From the NCBI GenBank assembly GCA_965229785.1, contig CBDDJS010000001.1, positions 7,750,001 to 7,814,000 of the forward strand: DNA of 64,000 nt. Direction: 5' to 3'. Positions 1 to 7,577 of the stretch are shown here, one piece after another. The stretch is from JAWPMT01 sp965229785 (GTDB lineage Bacteria; Bacteroidota; Bacteroidia; Cytophagales; Cyclobacteriaceae). Below the pieces are notes generated by a model. The model was not told where the DNA came from. It saw nothing but the letters and a program-made list of their open reading frames with translations, and made no database searches. How positions within the stretch are numbered: position 1 is the first letter of the stretch; every line of letters starts with the position of its first letter. The translations under genes were made by a program, and so were the position numbers.

Positions 1-282
1 CCAACTGCTCATGAAACCGAGCTGAGTGAACTGGAAAACCTGATTGAGGCAGAAAAGAAGTCCAATGATCAAAAGGCCATTGATCAGCTACAGAAGAAGT
101 ACGGTGACTTTTTCGACAACTCCCCAGCAAAAGAACAAAAGAGCCGAAAGGAAGAGCGACTAAAAGCACTGGCAACTCAAGCGGTTGCCGCAACCAAAGC
201 AGACAAATTCTTCGACAAAGAAGACGAGGTGCCCAAGTCTTCAGAACAGGCAGACCGTATCAAAAACTTCTTTGGTAAGTGA
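1..282 (+). CDS. C-terminal end of an unknown charged protein (partial)
   Basis: The reading frame is open from the first base and stops with TGA at 280-282, so only the last 93 residues are visible. They are rich in Lys, Glu, Asp and Ala, look mostly helical, have no membrane segment, and end in a short Phe-containing tail (RIKNFFGK). I do not recognise the family. The stop lies about 50 bases before the first TerD gene on the same strand, so it may belong to the same transcription unit and take part in the Ter stress module, but that is inference from position only. Confidence 0.6.
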   Translation, partial: PTAHETELSELENLIEAEKKSNDQKAIDQLQKKYGDFFDNSPAKEQKSRKEERLKALATQAVAATKADKFFDKEDEVPKSSEQADRIKNFFGK

Positions 283-334
283 CATAAGTCGACTACCGGG
301 ATACTTTATTTTTCATTACTAAACGCATAATATC

Positions 335-895
335 ATGGCTATTGAGCTCAAGAAAGGTCATTCCTTTGACCTGACAAAGAAAAAACCGTCACTTAACAAA
401 ATAATTGTAGGACTCGGATGGGACGTCCGGCCAGGAAACAGCCTGGACCTGGATGCTGTCTGTTTCATGCTGGCAGCCAACAACAAACTGGTAGCGGATG
501 ATTACTTCGTCTTTTACAACAACTTGAGATCCGGAGATCGGTCCGTCGAACACACTGGCGACAACCGTACCGGACTTGGAGATGGCGACGATGAAATGAT
601 CCTGGTGAACCTTTCTAAAGTCGATCCCAGAGTAGAGGAGATGCTTTTCGTGGTGACCATCAATGATGCGTTCACCAAAAATCACAATTTCGGAATGGTC
701 GAAAATGCCTTCATCAGAATTGTGAATGTAGAGACCAATGAAGAGATCCTGCGCTACAACCTGGATGTCGATTATTCAGATGCGACAGAAGTGGAGTTTG
801 GGAAGTTGATCAAAGAAGGGTTAGAATGGAAATTTGATGCGGTGGGAATCTCTACCGAAAAAGGATTGCAGGGTTATGTAGACATCTACGCGTAA
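335..895 (+). CDS. TerD family protein
   Basis: This 186-residue protein is a full-length single TerD domain. The family hallmarks are visible: an N-terminal beta segment (LKKGHSFDLT), the LGWD and SLDLDA motifs near residues 27-40, and the acidic GDGDDE stretch near residues 82-87. In known TerD proteins these Asp residues bind calcium. TerD proteins belong to the cytoplasmic Ter stress system (tellurite, phage and other stresses), but their biochemical role is unsettled. The gene's stop and the next gene's start share one base (TAATG), so the two are translationally coupled. No tellurite reductase or TerC gene is visible nearby. Confidence 0.92.
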   Translation: MAIELKKGHSFDLTKKKPSLNKIIVGLGWDVRPGNSLDLDAVCFMLAANNKLVADDYFVFYNNLRSGDRSVEHTGDNRTGLGDGDDEMILVNLSKVDPRVEEMLFVVTINDAFTKNHNFGMVENAFIRIVNVETNEEILRYNLDVDYSDATEVEFGKLIKEGLEWKFDAVGISTEKGLQGYVDIYA

Positions 896-1527
896 TGATA
901 ACATTAGATAAGCACACTGGAATAAACCTAAAGAAAGGTTCTTCCATTCGCCTCGAAAAAGAGGGCAGAAAACTGGAACGTATTTGTGTGGGACTGAACT
1001 GGGGGGCCATCCCCAGGACAGGCCTGCTCCGATCGTTGATGGGCAATTCCATTGCCGTAGACCTGGATGGTGCCGTGAGCACATACGCCGAAGGTGAGTT
1101 GTTCGAAACCGTATTTTTCAACCACCTGAACTCTGTGGACCGTGCGATCCGCCACTCCGGGGATGACCTTACCGGGGATCTGGATGGAGACGATGGGTTG
1201 GACAATGAAGTGATCACCATCAACCTGAAACAGGTGAATGAAGCGATTGATACCATTTTCATTTATCTCAACTCGTACGAAGGGCAGGATTTTGGCGACA
1301 TCCCTTATTCGAAACTAAGGATCTATGAAGGCACACCTGATTACGTCGACGAAACATTGGCCACCTTCAACTTATCGGTAGAGCAGAAATTCAAAGGGTA
1401 CGTATCGATGATCATGGGAAAGCTGGTTCGTTCCGGAGATACCTGGACGTTCCATACCATCGGTGAACCCGTAAAACCCAGGAAGATTCCACCGATCGCC
1501 CAACACATTAAACAGGTGTACTTTTAG
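895..1527 (+). CDS. TerD family protein, second copy
   Basis: A 210-residue TerD-domain protein that starts on the last base of the preceding TerD stop codon. It keeps the N-terminal LKKGSSIRL segment, VGLNWG, AVDLDGA and an acidic DLDGDDG motif, so calcium binding is likely conserved. It differs from its neighbour by an insertion after the LNWG motif (about residues 38-50) and a basic, Pro-rich C-terminal tail. The pair resembles the TerD/TerZ arrangement in Ter clusters, where several diverged TerD paralogues are made together. A strong terminator follows immediately, so this is the last gene of its operon. Confidence 0.9.
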   Translation: MITLDKHTGINLKKGSSIRLEKEGRKLERICVGLNWGAIPRTGLLRSLMGNSIAVDLDGAVSTYAEGELFETVFFNHLNSVDRAIRHSGDDLTGDLDGDDGLDNEVITINLKQVNEAIDTIFIYLNSYEGQDFGDIPYSKLRIYEGTPDYVDETLATFNLSVEQKFKGYVSMIMGKLVRSGDTWTFHTIGEPVKPRKIPPIAQHIKQVYF

Positions 1528-1534
1528 TGCAATG

Positions 1535-1555
1535 AGCCCCGAGAGGGGCTTTTTT
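1535..1555 (+). terminator. Rho-independent terminator after the TerD pair
   Basis: A 6-bp perfect stem (AGCCCC/GGGGCT) with a GAGA loop is followed directly by a run of T. It begins 8 bases after the TerD stop codon. Confidence 0.88.
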
Positions 1556-1710
1556 GTTTATCTAGACTAAGTAGATCATATCGGTTTTTCTAATCTCTTT
1601 AAATGAGGCTAAGACCTCTTTTCCATAAAATGGTTTGGAGGATGTTGCGTTGCGTTTTATATTGAACAGGATAAAGCAAAGTAAAAAACTAACGTTTTAA
1701 TCTGAAGCAC

Positions 1711-2856
1711 ATGGAACCAATTACCATCCTTTACGAAAAAGATTTCAATGCACCGAAAAAAGAGAGAAAGCACATCATCTTAATGGATGGTACCTGGAAT
1801 GATGAAACAGGTATCGGTGGGGACATGTTGGTGACCAACATCGTTCAAATGAGTCGGATTTTCCAGAACGATGAGGAGAATCAAATCGTGCGCTATCACC
1901 GTGGAGTGGGCAACGACAATGACAATAACTCCTTCAAATCTAAGTGGAAGGGAGCTACTGGGAGAGCCATAAAAGCCATCATCGACAGAGCTTATGCCCG
2001 ATTCGTTCAGGATTGGCAATATGGTGATCATATTTACATTTTCGGCTTTAGCAGAGGGGCTGCTGCTGCCAGAATGCTCGCTAAGAAAATAGAAGAGGAA
2101 AAAATTCCGGCTAAAGTTGAGATTACTTTAGAGCCTAAACAAAACAGAGAAACAAGGGTGGTGGAACAAAGGATCACCAAAGTGGAATTTGATCGCTCGG
2201 ATTGCAGACCGGCAGAGATAGAATTTTTAGGTGTTTGGGATACTGTGACTGCTTTAGGTCTGACCAACAATTTCTTACGTTTCATTGGGTTAAAAGAAGC
2301 TGACCTCTTTACGAATCACGATATCTCTGCAATCATTAAGAAGGCCGTGCATTTGGTGGCCATCGATGAAACCAGAAAGCCCTTTGTGCCTTCTCTGATG
2401 AATCATAAAGAAAATGTAACCCATGAGGTGTGGTTTCCAGGAGTACATTCGGATATTGGGGGCAGTTACCTCGAAGACGATATTGCTCAGGCGTCTCTGT
2501 ACTACATGATTCAATGTATGGAAGAATGGAACACCGAACGTGGATTGCCTGAATTTAAGGTCGACGAATCCGCCAAATCCAAGTATACCAAAGCAAAAAT
2601 TGACAAAGCACATTTTCACTTCCATGGTAAAGCATTTGGTAAAGATGTTCGTCATATTAAGGTTCAGGTAGATGGTGAACCCTCTGATCTTGTACCCATG
2701 ATCCACCATCTCTACTACGATATCGTTTCTCAAAAAAATTCCTACTCTGTCTTCCAGCTTAAAAAATTCTTGCGTAAAGCGGTTAAGTATGTGGTGAATT
2801 TTCAATATATGCCATTTAATGTGAAGGCGCTTAAGGAATTTAAGATTGTGAAGTGA
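1711..2856 (+). CDS. DUF2235 alpha/beta hydrolase (Tle1-like phospholipase fold)
   Basis: A 381-residue cytosolic-looking protein with no signal peptide. The N-terminal LMDGTWN segment (residues 24-30), the nucleophile elbow GFSRGA (residues 112-117, Ser114) and the later WFPGVHSDIGGSY segment are the signature of DUF2235 proteins, which include the Tle1 type VI phospholipase effectors. The predicted chemistry is therefore ester or lipid hydrolysis, but the substrate is unknown. No type VI genes, VgrG or immunity-like lipoprotein flank it. It follows the TerD operon after about 150 bases and a terminator, so it is probably transcribed separately. Confidence 0.85.
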   Translation: MEPITILYEKDFNAPKKERKHIILMDGTWNDETGIGGDMLVTNIVQMSRIFQNDEENQIVRYHRGVGNDNDNNSFKSKWKGATGRAIKAIIDRAYARFVQDWQYGDHIYIFGFSRGAAAARMLAKKIEEEKIPAKVEITLEPKQNRETRVVEQRITKVEFDRSDCRPAEIEFLGVWDTVTALGLTNNFLRFIGLKEADLFTNHDISAIIKKAVHLVAIDETRKPFVPSLMNHKENVTHEVWFPGVHSDIGGSYLEDDIAQASLYYMIQCMEEWNTERGLPEFKVDESAKSKYTKAKIDKAHFHFHGKAFGKDVRHIKVQVDGEPSDLVPMIHHLYYDIVSQKNSYSVFQLKKFLRKAVKYVVNFQYMPFNVKALKEFKIVK

Positions 2857-3112
2857 GGGGTAAGTAGTAGCGTGGCTTTTTGGTTGATTTCATGGATTTC
2901 AAATAAGCCCGAAGAGATCTATTCAAAACAGGTAGGCTGTAGGTCGCACGATTTCGGCCTAAACCTTGTTGGTCCAGTCAAGATCGCATAATTTGTGTCC
3001 ACAACCGATTTGCAAAGGCCTTGTGGATCAGATACTTTTATAGTCCCTTGAAAAGTAAGAATAACGGAGCTCCACTTATGAAGATAAATGGGCACCGATA
3101 ACAATTTTAGGT

Positions 3113-3529
3113 ATGGGCAATGATCAGAATAATCCCTTTGTAGAATCCGCATTAACCACCATACTGGTTGTTTCCGATATGTCAAAATCGAAATTCTTTT
3201 ATGTGGATGTACTTGGCGCCAGGATATTTCGTGAATATGGTGGAGACTCTATGGTGTTGGAGTTTCTGGGCAACTGGATATTACTGGTAACTGCCGGCGA
3301 CCCTACAGAAGATAAGCCCAACACGCATTTTGTTCCACCAACGGATAAAGATTCCGTAAGCCATGCCTATACCATAAGGGTCAAAGACTGTGTGAAGTCC
3401 TATGAAATACTGAAGGAAAGAGGCGCTGAATTTATCACACCTCCGTTGGATCGTGGCGCTGAAGTCAGGTGTTTTTTTAGAGATCCCGATGGTCACTTGT
3501 TTGAAATCAGTGAGTATCGTGGATCATAG
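3113..3529 (+). CDS. VOC superfamily (glyoxalase/bleomycin-resistance-like) protein
   Basis: This 138-residue protein has one full VOC unit made of paired beta-alpha-beta-beta-beta modules. It opens with TTILVVSDMSKSKFFYVDVL and closes with FFRDPDGHLFEISEY, where the final Glu is the usual metal ligand. VOC proteins include glyoxalase I, dioxygenases and antibiotic-binding proteins, and the sequence alone does not choose between them. It stands alone on the plus strand, convergent with the SRPBCC gene. Confidence 0.85.
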   Translation: MGNDQNNPFVESALTTILVVSDMSKSKFFYVDVLGARIFREYGGDSMVLEFLGNWILLVTAGDPTEDKPNTHFVPPTDKDSVSHAYTIRVKDCVKSYEILKERGAEFITPPLDRGAEVRCFFRDPDGHLFEISEYRGS

Positions 3530-3585
3530 TACCAGACGTCAATAAATCTGTTTGTTTCATTGCAACCTGCTATTGCATTCGACCT

Positions 3586-4017
3586 CTATTCAACCTGCTC
3601 AAGGTAATTTTTAAGTTTATTCGTAATGAAATTGTCCCAGGCATTGGAACAGGTTTCGTAACAAATGAACGCAGGTACGAGCCCCTCATGCGTAAACTGA
3701 AGCTCAATTTCATCCGCACCTGACGCTTTGATTGTCCATTCCAACCGCGTGCCGACCCATTCTTTTTGAACCCCCTCAAGGTTTCCAATGATCTGATTCG
3801 CATCGATACATTCCCAGGCGATTTTACTGTGAGGAACATATTCGGTAACCTTGAATTGATACCAGGGTTCTCCCCAGGATACAGTAAATTCATCTCCCAA
3901 CTGTTGTGCGACCTGATCTTGATCTCCCCACCAATCGCTGATTTTCGTTGAGAGCGCTTCGAAAGCGAGTATTGCAGAGGCTTTAGCCTTCATTTTGGCG
4001 GAATAACTCTTATCCAT
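3586..4017 (-). CDS. SRPBCC/START-like (Aha1-type) small ligand-binding protein
   Basis: A 143-residue cytosolic protein with the alternating strand pattern of the SRPBCC fold. The N-terminal segment DKSYSAKMKAKASAILAFEAL leads into DWWGDQ, and WECIDAN, RLEWTIKASG and a long C-terminal helix (FITNKLKNYLEQVE) follow. Such proteins bind hydrophobic ligands or act like Aha1 activators. It is divergently transcribed from an HxlR regulator across a 76-base gap, the usual layout for a regulator and its target, so it is probably controlled by that gene (inference). Confidence 0.8.
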   Translation of the reverse strand: MDKSYSAKMKAKASAILAFEALSTKISDWWGDQDQVAQQLGDEFTVSWGEPWYQFKVTEYVPHSKIAWECIDANQIIGNLEGVQKEWVGTRLEWTIKASGADEIELQFTHEGLVPAFICYETCSNAWDNFITNKLKNYLEQVE

Positions 4018-4031
4018 TTATTTATGTTAAA

Positions 4032-4078
4032 ACTGATTGTAAAATAAAACCAGTTGTAAATTTACATTACTGATTGTA
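4032..4078. promoter_or_regulatory. Candidate operator between SRPBCC and HxlR genes
   Basis: The 76-base divergent gap holds two identical copies of ACTGATTGTA (4032-4041 and 4069-4078), a related copy ACCAGTTGTA (4049-4058), and a perfect 12-base palindrome TGTAAATTTACA (4055-4066) between them. HxlR-family dimers commonly bind repeats in such divergent regions, so this is the likely binding site. Function is inferred. Confidence 0.5.
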
Positions 4079-4093
4079 TTTTGCAAGTAGTTT

Positions 4094-4525
4094 ATGAAAA
4101 ATGACATGAAAAACCACAGATCCCATTGTCCTCAGAGCTTAATTCTTGAAGTAATCGGAGACAAGTGGACACTCTTAATCATAAGAGATATCATGATTGA
4201 TGGAAAGCGATATTTCAGAGAATTTTTGCAGTCCAAAGAGCACATTGCTTCAAATATTTTGTCAAACCGACTAAAGTCGCTTGAAGAAGAGGGGATTATC
4301 TACAAAGAAGCTGATCCGGGTCACAAGCAAAAAATCAAGTACTCCTTAACCGAAAAAGGAATTGACTTATTTCCAATTTTGATGGAGAATGCCAGATGGA
4401 GTTTGAAATACAAACCAGTGGATCCGAACGATGCGAAACAGGCACAATCCATTCTGGATAAAGGTCAGGAAGGAATGATGTTCGTTATGGAGCAATTAAA
4501 AAACATTCACCTGAAACAGAAGTAG
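4094..4525 (+). CDS. HxlR family winged-helix transcriptional regulator
   Basis: This 143-residue protein shows the HxlR signature: a Cys near the N-terminus (SHCPQSL), then LEVIGDKWTLLIIRDIM, RYFREF, the recognition-helix region ISxxxLSNRLKSLEEEGII-like segment (here SNILSNRLKSLEEEGII) and YSLTEKG. Many members sense electrophiles or oxidants through the N-terminal Cys. The C-terminal extension after residue 105 is helical. The gene faces the SRPBCC gene across repeats likely to be its own operator. Confidence 0.92.
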   Translation: MKNDMKNHRSHCPQSLILEVIGDKWTLLIIRDIMIDGKRYFREFLQSKEHIASNILSNRLKSLEEEGIIYKEADPGHKQKIKYSLTEKGIDLFPILMENARWSLKYKPVDPNDAKQAQSILDKGQEGMMFVMEQLKNIHLKQK

Positions 4526-4615
4526 AACCCCAGGCGATCGGTCATCTATCGGACCGGTCAGTGATTACTTCAGGCAGCGTTGGAATCACTCTGATTTATT
4601 TAGTATCTATGTTTC

Positions 4616-5569
4616 ATGATGAATTTTGAATTCAATAGGTATTTGTTGGTGCTCATTTCAGTTTTGGCTTGTCAAACTGACCCTCAAAAAGCTGAAAGGC
4701 CTAAGGAAGCAACAACCGTTCCTGAGCGTGCTTTATTGAAGCATACCGTACATTCAGACAACCATCCCATGACTTTATGGGAGAAACGGTCGGAAAATGC
4801 GAAAGGAACGATCCTTTTCATTCATGGAAGAACGTGGAGCAGTTTACCCAATTTTGATCTGCAAGTAGAGGGAGAAGAGCTATCCTTTATGGATGCCATG
4901 GCCGAGCAGGGCTATTCGGCTTATGCATTGGACCTTAGAGGTTATGGAGGCACCCCAAGAGACAGTTCGGAATGGTTATCACCCAATAAGGCGGCCAGGG
5001 ATATCCTGAATGTTGTGAATTGGATATCCACTGAAAATGATCGGATAAGTGTCCATTTGTTCGGTTATTCGATGGGCTCTACGTCCAGCCTGCTGGCTGC
5101 AAAAGAAAATCCAACGGCCATCGCGAGTTTGACAGTATTTGCTTACTGGCAAGACCTGGATGTACAGATTCCCGAGGACCCGGATGACCTTGTGTTGAAG
5201 AAGCAAGTAAATACGCCGGAGGCTGCTGCCAGTGATTTTATCACCACAGGTAGCATCAGTCAAAAGGCAATAGACGCTTATGTGAGGACAGCCCTGGAGC
5301 ATGATCCCATAAAAGTGGATTGGAGAAAGATGTACCAATTCAATGGTATTGATCCTTCGTTGATTACTACTCCTGTATTGGTATTACAAGGAGAGCTCGA
5401 TCCGATAGCGCCTGCGGATAAGCAACAAAAATTGTTTACAAGACTAAAAACGGCAGATAAGAGTTGGGTCGTCATTTCAGGTGGGGATCATGCTGCCTTT
5501 TTAGAAATCTCAAGGGAGGACCTGATACAGACTTTCACATCATTTATTGGTAGATTCAACAAATCATAG
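4616..5569 (+). CDS. Alpha/beta hydrolase lipoprotein
   Basis: A 317-residue protein with a lipoprotein signal peptide ending in a lipobox at Cys19 (SVLAC), so it should be anchored in the cell envelope. The hydrolase core shows the oxyanion-loop HG (residues 70-71), the nucleophile elbow GYSMG (residues 150-154, Ser152), a late Asp in LQGELDP and His in GGDHAAF, which complete the Ser-Asp-His triad. The substrate is unknown; esterase, lipase or peptidase activity are all possible. Translation may begin at either of two adjacent ATG codons. The next gene also encodes a lipoprotein hydrolase. Confidence 0.86.
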   Translation: MMNFEFNRYLLVLISVLACQTDPQKAERPKEATTVPERALLKHTVHSDNHPMTLWEKRSENAKGTILFIHGRTWSSLPNFDLQVEGEELSFMDAMAEQGYSAYALDLRGYGGTPRDSSEWLSPNKAARDILNVVNWISTENDRISVHLFGYSMGSTSSLLAAKENPTAIASLTVFAYWQDLDVQIPEDPDDLVLKKQVNTPEAAASDFITTGSISQKAIDAYVRTALEHDPIKVDWRKMYQFNGIDPSLITTPVLVLQGELDPIAPADKQQKLFTRLKTADKSWVVISGGDHAAFLEISREDLIQTFTSFIGRFNKS

Positions 5570-5654
5570 GCATTGGTAGACATCTTTCGGAAACCTTTGC
5601 TACTGATGCTTGTCATTAGGAAAATAATTTGAATCTCAGAACAAACTTTAGATC

Positions 5655-6911
5655 ATGGTAAGAAAAATCATGTTGGCCCTATCCTGGGTAGCAATCGTGT
5701 TCGCATGTGAACCCTCCAAGCCAGCAACTGCTGACTCAGAATCAACCTTAAGTGATTCGTTAAGATCAGAACTGGTTGAATTGCATAAAAGAGGTTTCAT
5801 CAATGGGTTCGGCGCGGCCATTGTCAATGAAGAAGGGGTGGTTTTCGCTGAAGGAATTGGGTTGGCCGATACGGAAAGTAATGCCAAATACACGGAAAAC
5901 ACCATCCAGAACATTGGTTCGGTTTCAAAAACCTTCATTGGCTTGTCACTGCTTAAAGCACAAGAGTTGGGTAATCTGGATTTGGATGATCCGATCATGA
6001 ATTACCTCCCTTTTGAAGTCAAAAATCCGTCATTCCCTGATGTATCTATCACCATTCGACAACTCGCAACTCATACCTCTACCATACTGGATACTGATTA
6101 TTACGACGAAAAGTCCTACATTCTGAAAGATGATGTTCAGGTCTCCGATTCCTTAAAGTCGATTTCAGAAAACTTCAATTCACCGGATATGAACCTGCCG
6201 TTGATTGTTTTTCTGGAAAAATTGCTTTCGGAAGATGGTGAATGGTATGAAGCCGCTGGGTTTCTAGAAAAGCAACCCGGTGAAATCTATGAATACAGCA
6301 ACATAGGTGCTACACTGGCAGCTGCCATTCTGGAAATTGCCACAGGAAAAACATTCAATGAATTTGCCACTGAGCATATTCTGAAACCGATTGAGATGAC
6401 TGCCTCAGGATGGTCATTTGAGGATATCGACCTTTCTGCACATTCGACTTTATATGCTAACCCGGAAACTGAGTTGCCTTATTATTCGCTAATCACCTAT
6501 CCCGATGGGGGCTTAATCACCAGTGTTTCCGATCTGGGTAAATACCTGTCTGAGTTGATCAAAGGGTATTCAGGAGAAGGTGTCTTACTGACCAGAGAGA
6601 GCTATCAGGAACTCTTTCGGGAACAATTGAGTGCTGAACATCTTCCCGATAGAAGTGACGAAGATCCCTACGATGATGAATACAACACTGGAATTTTCAT
6701 GGGATTTACGCCTAAAGGATTTATTGGGCATACAGGCGGAGATCCAGGTATTGCTACTTTCATGTTTTTTGATCCGTCTACCAAAACAGGTCGCATTATG
6801 ATGATCAACACGTCAGTAAGAAACTCAGAAGGTGTAGATCAATTTTATGCAACCTGGTACAGGTTAGGGGAGTATGAACGGTCATTGAATGAAAAAGCAA
6901 GTAAGCTTTAA
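5655..6911 (+). CDS. Serine hydrolase of the class C beta-lactamase/DD-peptidase-like family, lipoprotein
   Basis: A 418-residue lipoprotein (lipobox Cys18, IVFAC). Catalytic motifs are intact: SxxK at residues 89-92 (SVSK), the YSN motif in YEYSNIGA, and HTG in FIGHTGGDPG near the C-terminus. The family includes class C beta-lactamases, D-aminopeptidases and esterases; with no lactamase-type regulator nearby, a peptidase or esterase role in the envelope is at least as likely as antibiotic resistance. It follows the other lipoprotein hydrolase by 85 bases and may share its mRNA. Confidence 0.88.
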   Translation: MVRKIMLALSWVAIVFACEPSKPATADSESTLSDSLRSELVELHKRGFINGFGAAIVNEEGVVFAEGIGLADTESNAKYTENTIQNIGSVSKTFIGLSLLKAQELGNLDLDDPIMNYLPFEVKNPSFPDVSITIRQLATHTSTILDTDYYDEKSYILKDDVQVSDSLKSISENFNSPDMNLPLIVFLEKLLSEDGEWYEAAGFLEKQPGEIYEYSNIGATLAAAILEIATGKTFNEFATEHILKPIEMTASGWSFEDIDLSAHSTLYANPETELPYYSLITYPDGGLITSVSDLGKYLSELIKGYSGEGVLLTRESYQELFREQLSAEHLPDRSDEDPYDDEYNTGIFMGFTPKGFIGHTGGDPGIATFMFFDPSTKTGRIMMINTSVRNSEGVDQFYATWYRLGEYERSLNEKASKL

Positions 6912-6993
6912 GACCTATTTGACGGAATTCGAAGGAAACTGTTAATTTAGATTAGGCGAGCCGGATTTGAAGGTTGGTTTTGCTTTGGGGGTC

Positions 6994-7551
6994 ATGGGTA
7001 AATCTGCTTTAATCATTATTGATATCCAATCAGGGATGTACGATGGGAATCAGATCCCACCCATTTTTGAAGGGAAAAATAAAATAGAGAAAATCAAACA
7101 CCTGATTGGAAAAGCCAGGAATTGTGAAATTGTTCTGATCTACATACAACACAATGGTGGGCCAGGACATCCCTTGGAGAAAGATTCTGAAGGTTGGAAA
7201 ATACACCCACAAATAATACCCCTTGAAGAAGAGTTTGTCATTGAAAAGCAATATCCGGATTCGTTCCAGGGGACGAAATTGTTGGAAGTACTAACAGAGT
7301 TATCCGTTTCGAATTTGTACGTCGCTGGTAATCAAACAGAATATTGTATTGATACGACTTGTAGGAGTGCCTTTTCTAAGGGTTTTAATGTGATCTTAGC
7401 AGAGGATTGCCATTCAACGTGGGACTCGAATTTGCTTTCGGCCACACAAATCATTCAACATCATAACGAGACGCTGGGGAATGGTTATGTCACTTGTATG
7501 AATTCAGTTGATATTTCGTTTGACGAATTTCAAGTAGACATTGAACGATGA
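6994..7551 (+). CDS. Isochorismatase-like cysteine hydrolase
   Basis: A 185-residue protein of the isochorismatase superfamily with the catalytic triad visible: Asp10 (ALIIIDIQ), Lys85 (EKQYPDSF) and Cys118 (AGNQTEYCIDTT). It has the usual length for stand-alone nicotinamidase-like or amide hydrolases; the substrate is not evident. I chose the ATG at 6994 because the frame upstream opens only with a TTG and adds residues outside the family core, while MGKSALIIID is the typical N-terminus. It converges with the ABC permease gene, with only 26 bases between the stops. Confidence 0.88.
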   Translation: MGKSALIIIDIQSGMYDGNQIPPIFEGKNKIEKIKHLIGKARNCEIVLIYIQHNGGPGHPLEKDSEGWKIHPQIIPLEEEFVIEKQYPDSFQGTKLLEVLTELSVSNLYVAGNQTEYCIDTTCRSAFSKGFNVILAEDCHSTWDSNLLSATQIIQHHNETLGNGYVTCMNSVDISFDEFQVDIER

Positions 7552-7577
7552 TCATTCATGTATGAAATTTTTCCAAC

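Noticed and set aside
1711..2856. Type VI secretion effector locus
   Set aside because: The DUF2235 fold fits Tle1, but no VgrG, PAAR, Hcp or immunity gene is nearby.
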